Under the pieces are notes generated by a model, which worked only from the letters and a program-made list of their open reading frames with translations, was not told where the DNA came from and searched no databases. From Himantopus leucocephalus (lineage: Eukaryota; Chordata; Aves; Charadriiformes; Recurvirostridae): DNA of 64,000 nt. A program made the translations under genes and the position numbers. The stretch covers positions 9,459,435-9,523,434 of the forward strand of contig RSEF01000019.1 of assembly GCA_003993805.1 (NCBI GenBank). Reading direction: 5' to 3'. Shown one piece after another: positions 1 to 58,891 of the stretch. The number at the start of each line of letters is the position of its first letter. Position 1 is the stretch's first letter.

Positions 1-2254
1 AGTGCTGTGGCTTTGAGGAAAAGCACGCGCAATCACAAGGCTTTCAGTTAAACCCCTACTAATAGATAGCACCAACCGTTTAAAGAACCCCGGCAGAAAT
101 AAAGGCTGTGAGGACACTTGAAAACTGCTTCACTCGGAACCTGTTCACCCTGAGCCAGGGCGTACAACTGCGGATGTGGAAAAACTACAAATAGTGTAGA
201 TGACCTGCCCATAACATACTCTGGTTTTGGTATTCCCATTATTTGGGGGATCTAAGTGGTATAATTACTGGAAATTATTTGGTACAGCTTGCAAGGGCCT
301 GTCAGCGTGTGTCAGTTGAGTTAGGGCAGGTATTCTACGTTAAAAGTAACTGTAGTAAAGGCAACTCTAAGTGGGTTGAAGGTCTCCGTAAATTGTGCAG
401 GTTGTTCTCCAGCTGATAGGCCAGAACAGCCAGCCAAGATAAATCTGACCTCTCTCTGCAAGTAGTCTTCCTCAAATACCTTCCTTTGGAGTAATCTTTT
501 ATTTTAAGCGAAATACATAAACAAAAGCAAATAATGTCAGTGTTTTACTATTGTACACATGAATCCAAAATACCCGTTATAATCATCACCAAAATAAACT
601 ATTGTACCAGTTTGAAATGGTGGGAAACTTCAGCTTTCCTTTCATTCAGATGGAGAACATTTTATAGTAAGATATTCCTCTGGAACAGTATATATTTTCA
701 GGGATTCAGATAAAAGTTATCATATATTTTTTCGTATCATGGCTACGTACATTAAATTTAGTACTGTGGGAAACAGAAAAAGAGCCTGATGAGAATCTTA
801 AATGACCTTTTTTATGCAAGGGAAATAAACAATGCCATTTCCAACGGCTCTTGTGAGAGCCCCTTAAAACAACAGCTTTCCAGACTTCTGAAAACAGAAG
901 AGCAGGTATTTGTGCGAGGAATCTATTTTCATATTTGAATGACTGTAGCCTCTTTCTGTAGTCCCGTAACCCTGTGCAGCGTTTTTCCAGTAGGCAGCTC
1001 ACAGCTGAATGATAAGACAGAAAACCCAGCTAAGAAAACACTCCCCTGTCCCCCTTTTTTTTCTTTCTTTTTTTTTTTTTTTTTACCACAGAGCAAAGAA
1101 AAAAGAAGTTTTGTTTAACAGACTGGAGCGATCTAAAAAATCAGAGCTCAGGTTGCGTACGTGTCAGCTTTTCCATCGCTGATACTGTTCCCTTCAGCTA
1201 TTCTGCATTTATTTTTAAAAGGTCATTAAGCAAGATACAAAAGGTGAAGTGCAATGTTACAGATTTATAACCTGCCTGAGCACTTGTTAGACAAAGGGTC
1301 AATGCTGCCTTGAACACAAAAGCCTAGGTAAAGTAGGCGTCTGCGTTCTACCCTGAAACATCAAAGCCCAGCAGTCAAAGGAAGCGAGACCAAACCCAGC
1401 TAAGAGTGAAATATATTAGGACGGGATATTCACATCTGTGTTCTATCCCTTACTTTCCTTTAATCAACTCAATATCTTTTATTTATTTATTTGAACTCTA
1501 CCCTTCTTCACACTCAACCTGTCTTTTGCTGATTAGACTGCCTGCCACTCACATGAAAGAGAAGGCAACTTTAAAATATAGCTAGCATTTTTGTCCCAGT
1601 TAAATCAAATAGGTTAAACAACAGTCCGAGCCGCTTATCCCTACAGATTTTGTGCTAAAAGCTAATCTTTCTTCAGGTCACTCTTAATTCTTTCTACTTT
1701 AAACTGCCGCTAGTTTGCCCCGTGCCTTGTTAAGCAGTCAAATCTCTGGACTATACTAAAAGCAAAATTTAATGACTTCTTTAACTGAGTCGCTATTTAA
1801 AAATATCATATACACAGAAGGCAACTAGCCTATATTTCATCCATAATCATTTAAAGATACATAATTAGAGGGAAAGGTAAGAAGTTTAAACACCCCGTGT
1901 GACATCTTTCTTCACATCTCATGGTCAAATTGGTCCTCTGATATGCTGCCAACTTTTTATCAAAAAGCTTCCACTAAAATTCTCTTTGTTACAAGTTAAA
2001 TACTGGGCTGCCTGTGCTCTGAGAGGCTGCAGGACCAGAGATTTATTCCCTTGCGTATGTCTTTTAAACAGGAACATTTTTATAATCAAAACTGAAGATA
2101 AAAAGGCAAGACCACATGGCAAGCAAACATTTACATTCACTCGCTTGTGAGCAAGGTCATAAACATGTGCGTGTGCTAATGGTCAATGTGCATCATTTTG
2201 GTCTTCCTGTGTGGAATCCTTTCCTGCCCCTTGAAGATGCAATGTGAATGGTTT

Positions 2255-2286
<32 letters not shown>

Positions 2287-2644
2287 CCAAACCAAACCCA
2301 TTCTGGGATGACTTTTTTTATATATATATANTCCATACCAAAAGGAAAACATCATCTAACAAAAATTCATCTAACTTTCTGTTCTGTTTGCTGCTGGGTC
2401 ACAAAAGAAAACCTCCAGCATCTAGATGAAGCGTTGAGCCATGGTTTAAATTGCTGCATAAACATCTGAACACCAGAGCTTAAAAAAATTCAGCCAGTTC
2501 TACCCTTGTGAGTTTGGAAGTGAGTTCAAATCATGGGAGAATTCAGGCTGGGAGGGCCCCCACGTCTCTCGTCCGGCCTCCTGTTCCAGCAGGGCCGGCG
2601 TGCGGTCAGACCGGGCAGCTGGGGGGTTTATCCCGGTGCTTCTT
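1..2644. other. Intergenic sequence, no gene recognised
   Basis: AT-rich DNA downstream of USP32. Short open frames occur on both strands without splice context or family resemblance. It contains a poly(T) tract near 1056-1085, a poly(A) tract near 2261-2286 and a TA repeat interrupted by one N at 2331. In mammals CA4 flanks USP32 on this side, but I see no carbonic anhydrase exon here. Confidence 0.6.
2261..2331. repeat. Poly(A) tract and TA microsatellite with N
   Basis: An A run of about 25 is followed by CCAAACCAAACCCA, a T run and a TA dinucleotide run ending in N at 2331. Low-complexity sequence. Confidence 0.8.
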
Positions 2645-3035
2645 GGAAACCTGCAGGGACAGCAAATCACAGCCACTGTGTCAGCCTGTCCTGCTGCTGC
2701 ACTGCCCTCTCGCTGAAGAAGTTTCTCCTTGTATCACGTCAGAATCGCTCTTACTTAAATGTCTGTCTGTTGCCTCCATCCTGCTGCCTTGCACCACCGA
2801 AGAGGCTGGCGGCACCTTCGCAATTACCCCCTTGCCTGTGCTGAGCCGGAGGGGGCTCGGGGAAGCAGACGCTGTACTCTGCATGTGGCCTGACCAGCAC
2901 TGAGCAGAGGGGGAGAATCACTTCCCTCCACCTACTGGCTCAGCTCCTGCTAACGAGGCTCCGGGTGCTCTTCGCCTTCCTTGCTGGCAGGACACTCTGC
3001 TGGCTCCTGCCGAGCTTGCTGCCCCAGTCTAGTTT
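2645..3035 (-). mobile_element. CR1 LINE fragment (old, diverged)
   Basis: Several stretches match the antisense of avian CR1 ORF2 3' sequence from memory: CTCTCGCTGAAGAAGTTTCT, then TGTGGCCTGACCAGC, GCAGAGGGGGAGAATCAC with TTCCCTCCACCTACTGGCT, and further right a GGTGCTC, GCCTTCCTTGCTGG series. Read on the minus strand this is coding sense. Heavily diverged; the 131-residue open frame on the plus strand here is an accident of the repeat. Confidence 0.8.
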
Positions 3036-4083
3036 CCTTTGATGCTGCATTGGTATATGTCCATCCCATCCCCATTGCTGAGCTCTTCCTCTCTACCTCG
3101 GGCAAGACTTTGTGCCCAAATCCTGCATACTTTGTTCTCCCCACGGTACGTACACTCCTGCGTGGCACCGGCAACGAGCGCGGCACACGGGGACAATTGT
3201 CAGAATGTCAATGGAGCGCTTCGGAGGAGGGATCTGTCTAACAATGTCAGGGCCAGATCTCTGTAATCACATTGTTCCTTGCATTGTCTCGTTACTCCAA
3301 ACATCGTAATACAAACATCATTTGTAAGGCTTTCTTAATTTGCCACTGGTGGTGTTGGATCCTGTTTCTGGCTCTGAAGCAGCAGCTTTCCTTTGTTGTT
3401 ATCCCGTTCTTAACTAACATGCACTCTTCAGTTTTCCTGCAGTCTCTCGTTGGGAGGCTGAGGTTTATTTATAATACACATAAATATTTTCTCCATCAAA
3501 ATGCTGCATTAAGTGAAGGGACAATTTTTAATCTGCAAACTATCTCAGCCATTGTACGCCAAACATAGAGAAGGTTTAGATGAACACTGTGCTTTCTATA
3601 TCATATTTCAGCAAATCTGAAACAAACCTCCCGTGTACCCAGAGCTACCGAACCCCCTGGCCAACTTCTCTCTGATGTTAAGATCCAGTTAAGCCTGTTG
3701 CCTCAAACTGTTTCTTCGACTCCAAACACAGCCAGCACATAATCCACCACCTTTCCAATTTATTTGTTAGTTTAGTTCCTTTCTTCTACCTCAGTTTGAC
3801 AAAAAACTCTCAAATGGATGGTGTAGAGACAACAGAAGTTGCAAGGTAATTCGACTAGAAATTCAAATAGAAAGCCAGAGGAGAGTTAGTAAGAAGATGG
3901 TAAGTATTTGCAGACAAGATCTGAAAGTCTAGATAAGATGACCTGGCTGTTACAGAATACCGACAAACCAAAGTAAAAAGAAGGTATTTCAAAAAAAGAA
4001 GATATCTTCATTTGACTTTTTTTAAATTTTTTTTTAAATTAATTGTATCTGCAAGCATTCAGGTGTGCCCACACTCAAGCAGA
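3036..4083. other. Intergenic sequence
   Basis: No gene seen. The left part, to about 3250, may still be remnants of the CR1 copy; the rest is AT-rich unique-looking sequence. Confidence 0.5.
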
Positions 4084-4142
4084 AGGCTGGACTGGATCAA
4101 CTGTTGAAGTTTCTTCCAACCTGAATTATTTTATGATTCAAT
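4084..4142 (+). mobile_element. CR1 3' end fragment
   Basis: GGCTGGACTGGATCAACTG, then TTCTTCCAACCTGAATTATT and TTATGATTCAA match the conserved CR1 3' tail (GGCTGGACTAGATGA, CCTTCCAACC, ATTCTATGATTC). Only the last 60 bases of the element are present, as expected for a 5'-truncated LINE insertion. Confidence 0.75.
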
Positions 4143-7100
4143 AGTTCTATGCAAAATTACACGCCATGCTATTATTTCATTTGTATTAAGTCTGTGTTAC
4201 ACCCTGTGGAAAAGGCAGATGGTATAAACCAACCCCGATACCTTCAGTTTGAGCAAAAGGGAAACTTATCGGTTTCTTTCACAAGAGACACTGAAATCCG
4301 GCTGGGTAAGGCCCCCAAGGGCTCCCCGTGCTTCCCACTTTCTGGAAGAGGGAGAGGCGCGGTATTTTAGCATATGACACAGAATTGAGGAACAACTTAC
4401 TGAGAGATGTTGAGGGCAGTTTGAATGTGCTGTTTCCAAACTCCGGAAAGCAAAGTCATCATACACAAGAGCTCTAGGAACTAACTCGTTTGTACTTCAC
4501 ACCCAATAAAAATCTAATGCTGAAAAGAATTTCAGCAGTACTAAGACAAATAATATTGCTTAACCGAGTACAAGGAGTCCTGTATTTTCAGAGCTCAGAC
4601 AAACACTTTAACAAAGGCTGTGAAGCATCTGCTCCTATATTTGTTTTTTTTGCAGGGGATGGAACTTCGTGAACTCTGATAAACAAAAGCAGCATGCGAC
4701 CCGCCTAAGGACATCTGTTTGCTCTCTGGTCACGACTTTTAAATAAAGCGTCAGAAGTTTGAAGGTGAGGTTCAATAAGTCAGGTAATGTGGGACAGGAG
4801 AGTTGGCTGCCTTGGCTCTGGGGTTACAATTTTATGTCGACAAGAGACACGACTGGCTGGAACCAGCGCTGATATGATGCTTTATAAAGACTAAGGAGAA
4901 CATCAGAATACGAGAGTTTTCAAGAACTGCAGCTAGGTACCACACACAGCGCTGCCAGCCAGAAAAATCACATGCCGTTTCTTGAACCCGGTGATCCCTT
5001 TGCCTGGCCCCAAACGCTGCCAGGCAGGTAAGCAACAACTTCCATGGAAGCCTACGCCGTGGGAATCAGACTGGAAACACGCAGCAGGATGGCAGCTTCA
5101 AATCCAGCCGAAGGAAGCACTGACCTGTTAGAGATCTGGCTGCAATGATCCTAAACACAAATGAAAGTTGGATTTTGCCATTATTTTCCCCCGTTTGTTT
5201 TCCACGCTAACAATTAACAGAGAGACCCTGCTGGATGTCCTTTTGTACAAATGGATGTTGTTTTCATACATGTTTATTTACCCTTTTTAGTCTCAAAACA
5301 AGTATCCATATGGGCTTTGGTTGTCTCTGCACTTCTCACAAGCTCGAATAAGCACAGGGAAGCAGCTCGGGTTGGTTTGATCCCCGTGCCTGTCCCGGGG
5401 GCATCACCACCACACCAGATGCAAATGCTGCATTCAAGCCCAACGATTAACTGCAGTTTAACAAATTAATAGAAATTTTCTTTGTGATTTTCAGTCTTGA
5501 GGTCATTTTTCATGAAATTTAAATAAAAGACTAAACTTGATTTTCCACTGTCCTTTCAACTACGCCTTTAGTTGAACAATTACATGAGCCTATGACATGT
5601 CCTACAGACACCCCGATGTCCTGCTTAGTTACCTTTCCTCAGAGCCCACTGGTTTTGTTTGCCCGGGCAAAAGGACTAAATTGCAAAAAATAGGAAAACT
5701 GATAAAATCTGTCTCAATGAAAAGCATTATTTAATCCCCCAAACCCAAGAACCTTGAGTTTGCCTGTCTATGTGACCAAGCAGCCAGGCTGTCACCCATC
5801 TGGTTTAGTGTCTTTGGGAGCTACTGAGACTCGTGAAGCGAGAGCAGCATTTCTAGATTCTACAAATATGCTCAGAAAATTTTGATTTATATTAAATCCA
5901 GAAGCACCCTTTTCTAGTTTGTGGCTGATTTTGCTACAGGGACCTTGTCAACCATTGCTTTTAATTTTCACAAACAGGAAATCTTTTACACATGAACAAG
6001 GAAGTTGGAGGCTTGTCCCAAACAAAAGGCACAACCTTCCAAGCTTCTGTCAGGTTTTTATTTTCCTGAAACGATAAATCAGCAAGCATGGATGAATGCA
6101 TTTTACTAACTTCTTGCTTCAATTTACTGGACTTAAGGGAAAAAGCGTAACAAAAGCTGCAATTAACGCATACACTGGACCTCCGGGCCCTCGGCCAGCC
6201 GGGGCAGCTGTGCCCGCAGCCCGTGCGCTTTCTCAGGACACTTCACGGCCCCGATCTGCAGATAACAGGTAAATCTCTGCTACAGAGAAAAGCAGCGACA
6301 CAACATGCTGTGCCAGCCACAGGGAGGGCAGGGAACAGCAGGATACGCTCCGGCCATAACCAGCAACTCCAGAACCGATGCAAACAATAGGATGAAGATG
6401 AAAAATACTTTTGGAGTTGGGCTTGTAAGATTTAAGGGAAAATGAGAGTGGCCAACTCCTTTTGGAAGCAGAGCATTTGCAGGAGCTGGTGTATCCGTGC
6501 TTGCCGTCACGCTGGGGGAAATAAGAGTTCTTTGCATAAGAAGGTCCTTTCCCTGCTGGGTCTCATCCCCTCCCAGGAGAAAGGCCAAAAGCCATTGGGT
6601 TGATGGACTTCACTCAAGGTTTAAAGAAAGGCTACCCAACTACCTTCAAGCGTAAGCCACGTCTTTTTAGCACTTCAGACACACATACAGCTATGTGCAC
6701 AAAATTGCAGCACAGCTCATTTCACAATTGCTCCTGTCTGACAAAACGGGCTCTGCTAATTTCAGAGGCCTCGTCTGAGACTTGTACGGTTTTGATCTGG
6801 GAAGTAAAAGGCATTCAACAGCAGAAAATGGCTGCACTTTACTGGCAGAGATAGGATCCCTTCATCTATTCAATGGCCTTCAGTACATGTCTGAATCAAT
6901 AGAAACTTTACTACTGAAAACAGCACGTAGGAACATCTTTGGTAATTAGAATTTTTAATTTTTTTAAATTGCACTTTCAATACCTAAAAGCCTTAACAGA
7001 GGAAATTCATGATCGGAACAACTGCAGATCATAATCTTTGATTCAAATTAAGTTTTCAGTATCAAAAATGCACAAATGACTCAAATGACACCGTGGAATT

Positions 7101-10100
7101 ATCATGCTTGTGATGAATGACCGCCCTGAATGCTCTGAAAATTTATCACTAGGCAGTAAAGATGACTGCATTGAGCAAGTGTCATCCTTTAATGTTGCAC
7201 AAATGCTCCAATTGCAGCTGATAAATACAGCAAGAGATGGCTTCATTTCCAGAGACACTAGCTTCTCCGGCATCATCATTGGTGATAGTGATGCATGCTA
7301 AATCCTTGGTTAAATACCCATTTAGCATCTTCAAGGGCCATAAAATAAGAACAATAGTTCATTTCCAGGTAAACATAACAACACTGCTTTTGGAAACATT
7401 CAAAAAACAAACAACCCAAGCGATATGTGACTCCTGATAGACCAGCTTACTGTGGACTTTGGTCCAGTTGCCAACTCAACCAGCTTTACTTCCTTTTTGG
7501 AAAAAAGCGTGATTGTAATTGCAGTAAGTCTCTCATAGTCACTGTCTGCTCAGAGGAAATGTCTCAACACTATACACAATCAAGAAGAAAATACGTGAGC
7601 AAACACTCATAGATGTAGAAGCAGCACAGGAACATTATCAGTACACCAAGACTGTACATAAAGTACCTTCAGATCCGTGTTTCAAAGGCACTGCTTCCGA
7701 GAGCAAAACCTTCATGTACGTAAGGGTCATTTCACTTTAGAAATGGATTGTTTTCTAAGAGTAAGTGTCATTATTATCAATGGCAATACTAAACGAGGGA
7801 TTCAACTGAGGAAACATCAGACTTACCTGTTGTAAACAATAGAGGAATTTCAGGTGAAAATACAGTTCAGGTACAGTCTGCTTAGTAGTTACTGGAGTTC
7901 CTGTTTCCTTTCTTTTCAGAAATTCCATGAACCAACAACTGGATTCACTTTGTGAAGTTTTATTTTACTTCTAAACTGCAATCCACCTGCAAACACACAT
8001 CTCCAAGGAAGAGCAAGATCAATTTTGACCTCTTACTCCTGTATGTTTGTCTGAGTTGTTACCCCTCTAGTAACTAAGTGAAAGATTTTTGCCTTTCACT
8101 TTCCGCTTTTTTAGCCTTAAGTCTTGCATCAACTAAAACCTAGCGGTAGGATACATCTAAAATACACTGGCATGCATTAAAAGAACATCAACAAACATGT
8201 GCATCGTGAATAGAAAAGATTCTAGAAGAAATCTCATATTCAACTCTGAGTAAAAGGCCCAAATATTTTCTCAAAGAGAGTATTTGCTTTCTTCTTTTCC
8301 TTTCTAAATCTTGGTGTTATGATCTAACACATGCAGGGAGTTCTTCCTCGATAAAAAATAAGCTAGATCTCTGGCAGAATTTACCTTGCTAAACTCAGGT
8401 TGTATCCTGTGCGAGACTTTCCCAAGGACTTTTTGCCATTAGCATTAACCTCCCAGTTATTTGGATTCATGATGAAGTCTATCTTCCTAAAAAGCCACAG
8501 TCAGTCTTTGTTTATACCAAACTCCATCTTATTTCTGCAAGTGGTACCAGAAAGCGGGCTTCAGGATGGCTTCAAGGTTTTTTTCCTTCTTAAAGAAACC
8601 TAGTGTCGCATTTGCCACAACTTGTAAAGAAAAATAAAATGTACCCAAACACGTCACCCTCTGCACTGACCACAGCCACAATCCAGGGACCTGTCACGTG
8701 AACCGAGGCGTTCTTTCCGCAGTCAGATGGAGCACCTGATCTCCTTTTTTCCAGCCCAAGTTATTCTGTGATTTTACAGACTTAACAGGTTACAAAACAA
8801 CAGCGGAGGAAGCGATGACCGCCTGTGCTGCAGCCTGGGACTCTTCCTTTAGCTAGAGGAAAGAATTTCCTTTGCTGGCGAACACGGCAGTTTCATTCTC
8901 CACCTATGCAAACGGCTGTCTGGAGACGACCAGGCACCTACACTGAAGCAGCACAGACACGTTATTTCTTGGCCTGTTACTATGAGCTATATTTATTTTT
9001 TAACCTGCACCTTTCCTTTTGCTTCTGTGTCTTTTGTATGAATCATGTTGACAGCGCTGCTTCTATCTGATGGAAACAGATATTCTGCTTGACCTAAAAC
9101 GCCTATTGATACAAGAACAATTAAACAAAGGCTTACATGCAGAATTACTAACTGTCATTTACTTCGGATTCTATTGTAACATGACAAATTGCAACTTCAG
9201 AAATTGTTCCCCCTGGTGAGGCAAAACCCTGAACTAATAAGCAATATGCAGATGATGCCCACTGCAGATCAACTTTTGTTTTATTTTCTCATTTTAACAG
9301 GTTAAAAATAATTTTTTCGTGGGAGCACATTCCGAATCCCAAATTCAGGCTCCTGCCGGCAGAGCGGAGGAGGTGGGCAGTGCCGCCATGTGGCTGGGAG
9401 CACTGCTGCACTGCCCTGGTCGGCTGAGAGCAGAAATTCAACATACGCCATTCAAAGATTTGTTTCATAAGTTCCTATCAAACCCTCCAATGACGGAATC
9501 TTTGCACGATTTTCTTATAATCCCATTATTTCTGGAACATTTTGAAGCGAAGTCTTTTTTTACCTACTTTTCTGTTGAACTCAAAAGGAGCCTCATTTAC
9601 TACAGCATGAGAACCTGGAATAAAATTATTACAGCTCAAATTTTCATTGTCCAAGTACACATACAAAAAACTAAGCAATTAAATATTTAAAAAGGCATTT
9701 AATTTTTTATTCCCACTTTAATAACCTGCAGAAGGATTCTCAAAGGTAGGCAAGAAGGGACCCCATGTGCAGCCACTGTGCTTTTAAGTCATCACTGATC
9801 TCACTTCAGATCTATCAAAATTACACCACAGAAAAATGTGAGAAGTGCTGAATTAATGTGGCTCAGTGCACTCGCTCTTCAGAATTGTGCCTAAGAAGGA
9901 AAAGTCTCACTCTCTCTCATGTACACAGGCAGACATTTTAAATAGGATTAAACGGACCAATTCTAAAAAAAAAACTGAACAGAATGTTCTTAAAAGGAAA
10001 ACTAAAATAACTTAAACCCAAAACTTAGAAAAGCTGAAATATCTTGGTACTTAGAACTAAGTGCTACACTGGACAAACTGCAAAGAATTGCTGTATGCTT

Positions 10101-10319
10101 ACTCACACGTTTCAATTTTTTGGATTGACAAATCCATTTAAGCTTAATGAAAACAGTAGTGAAACTTCAAAGCAGGAAAACTGCTATTAAAAATTATCTG
10201 ACAAGAAGTGACACTTCATCTGCATCCACAGTATTTAATTTGTTTGAATAATATAGTTACAGATAAACAGGTTCACTCCATATACAATTACCGATACCTT
10301 TTTTTAATACAGCTCATAT
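4143..10319. other. Intergenic sequence, no gene recognised
   Basis: Six kilobases without recognised exons, RNA genes or strong repeats. Short open frames (up to 123 codons at 9319-9690) lack splice or family support. A modestly GC-rich patch is seen at 6180-6260. Confidence 0.55.
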
Positions 10320-10338
10320 TCCAGTACATCAACACTAT

Positions 10339-10344
10339 TTTATT
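10339..10344 (-). terminator. USP32: Candidate distal poly(A) signal AATAAA
   Basis: Minus-strand AATAAA followed within about 15 nt by a GU-rich stretch. It overlaps a TGTAAATA Pumilio-type motif. Confidence 0.45.
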
Positions 10345-12188
10345 TACAAGGTATTTATGTACATTAACATCTTTCTAAAGTCAGTGCATTTTCAATAAGT
10401 TTTATACAATAATTTACAAAGTGAATGTAGTTAATAGTTAACTTAATAAATTTACTACTAATTCATGAATTAATTTAATTTAAAAAATTAATTACAACCA
10501 ATGTAACAAACACAGAAGATCAAATAACATTAGTAGATTGTGCTACCTGCTTAAATAAAACATTTTAAAGTAAATCAGTTGAAAAAATCTTTCACTTTTC
10601 ATGGAGTTTGTGTAGGGAGGAGTAGACAAATGGGTATTGAAAAAGCTTCTAACCTAGAGATTCACAAGTCATGTTTGCTTTTCTTCAGTCTCAATGTTTA
10701 GACCACTTTAAAGATAAAATACCATATAGGATAGGGAGCAACACCTCACAAGTAAGACAATACTTACTTTGGAACCGCTCTGCTGTCCTCAGAGGCACCA
10801 CCTCCAACAACGGCAGGGAGGTTTGTGCCTGAGTAAAGACAGCAAGATCAGCTGATATTATTTCTTAAATGGACAAAACTCGGGTATCTCTGGAAATTAT
10901 AAACTTACTAGTAGGTTTGGCATTCTCGTAAAACACATTAAAATGAATCCAAACATTTATTTCAGAGATCAACCGTGTAAGTATCAATTTTGTTAGCGAA
11001 GACAGAAAATCTAAAGAATTTGGAAGATGACATGTGACAAAATTAGTAAGCTGCTTAGACTCAGCTGAAAAACAAAAGGCCAAAAGAGTGAAGCTTTTAT
11101 CTTCATTCAGATATGCAAACAATTTAACACTGGAAACATTTAAAGAAATGCCTGCTCAAAAAATAACCATCTTTTTTCCAGTCTCCGCTAAGTCTCAGTC
11201 ATGCTTTCCTTCATGCAATAAGCCCATTGACTTAAAAGAGCATGTTGCAAGTGCATGGAAAGCAATTCTGGTTTAATTGCAAGTATATGCATAACCTGCC
11301 GCAAAAAAGAAAATTTGAAAAGGCAACCAAATTTTGAAAAAAAAAAAAAGAAAAGAAAAAAAAGAAACTCCATTAAATTATGAAACCAAAAAAAACCCCA
11401 TCCATGAGTGCTACGGTAGCTACCTGACAGCCATAGCTTCTTATTTGTTTGAAATACACAGTGAATAATTCACAGCCATTCACTCCAGAGCCCTTACAAC
11501 AACAGAAACAAACTATATTTTTGAATTTAATTATAGGAATTTTCAAAAGTGCAAATTTAAAAGCAACACCAGTCATGAAACATAAGCTCAAGCATCTTTC
11601 CTTCCAAAAGTTGGGAACATTTTGTGCAATGTGCACATTTTAAGACACCATGCGTGTAATCACAACTATCCTCTTCAACCTGAAGTTTCTTCTTGAGGCA
11701 TCTCCAAAGTTGGAGACAGCACTCTTCAGGCAGAAGAGCCATTCCTGAAACATGTTGATCCGCACAGCCAACACATGGAGAAAACACAAGTATAATAAAC
11801 CATTCAAGTGTAGAAATTAATCTCTTCTCAAATTATGATTTGGTTGTGCTCCCAACATACAGAAAGAAAGCAACTGACACACGTTAGTGGTGGCAAAACT
11901 GGAAACTTCTCTTACTCTTGATGATAATTCTTTACGTTTGTGCACTTTTCATTCTCTTGCTTTCCCTGTTTTGCCAATAAAATGCAATAAAACTGCAGGA
12001 AAAAGGAGGTAGCAATATCATGTTGTCCAAAGACAACACTACATTTTTTTTCCCCGTTATCTTAAACCTAAAGAGAGCCTTAGGGGTTTGTTAGAACAGT
12101 TGGTAAACCCTACACTACTTTGTTTAGCTCTTACTTGGACTATTTAATTTAGCTCTTATTTGGTCCTAGTCGGCTTTTCTCAAACCAT

Positions 12189-12194
12189 TTTATT
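12189..12194 (-). terminator. USP32: Candidate proximal poly(A) signal AATAAA
   Basis: Minus-strand AATAAA about 250 nt after the stop codon. Use of this site would give a very short 3' UTR that loses the Pumilio-type motifs. No strong GU-rich element was noted. Confidence 0.25.
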
Positions 12195-12443
12195 TAAAGG
12201 CCAATGGCAGTCTCAGCCTGATGTCTAACATCAGAAATGTTTAGAGCATGTAGTGAGATAACAGAACAAAACAATACTATCTTTATATTAACTGCTATTT
12301 AATTAGGGTTTTCTTTTGTGCTTTCAGATCACAGGGGACAATAACTACACTTAGGTTATCTGTTTCAGTAACATTTTTGCCAAACGCAAGTCTCAGGATG
12401 TTATCCCTCACGCTCTCGGAACAGTCCATGGAAGAACACCTGC

Positions 12444-58891
<46,448 letters not shown>

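Larger units (their letters stand above)
10320..12443 (-). other. USP32: Probable USP32 3' UTR
   Basis: AT-rich sequence after the stop without coding potential. It includes a U-rich mRNA tract (positions 11334-11366) and many AUUUA-like stretches. The distal end is set by AATAAA on the minus strand at 10339-10344 with GU-rich sequence (GTGTTGATGTACTGG) after it. The implied length of about 2.1 kb is reasonable for this gene. Inferred; no transcript data. Confidence 0.5.

Noticed and set aside
2508..2903. A 131-codon plus-strand open frame as a gene
   Set aside because: It runs through an antisense CR1 fragment and has no family resemblance of its own.
1..10319. Exons of a neighbouring gene such as CA4
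   Set aside because: No exon with recognisable carbonic anhydrase or other family motifs and matching splice sites was seen in this interval.
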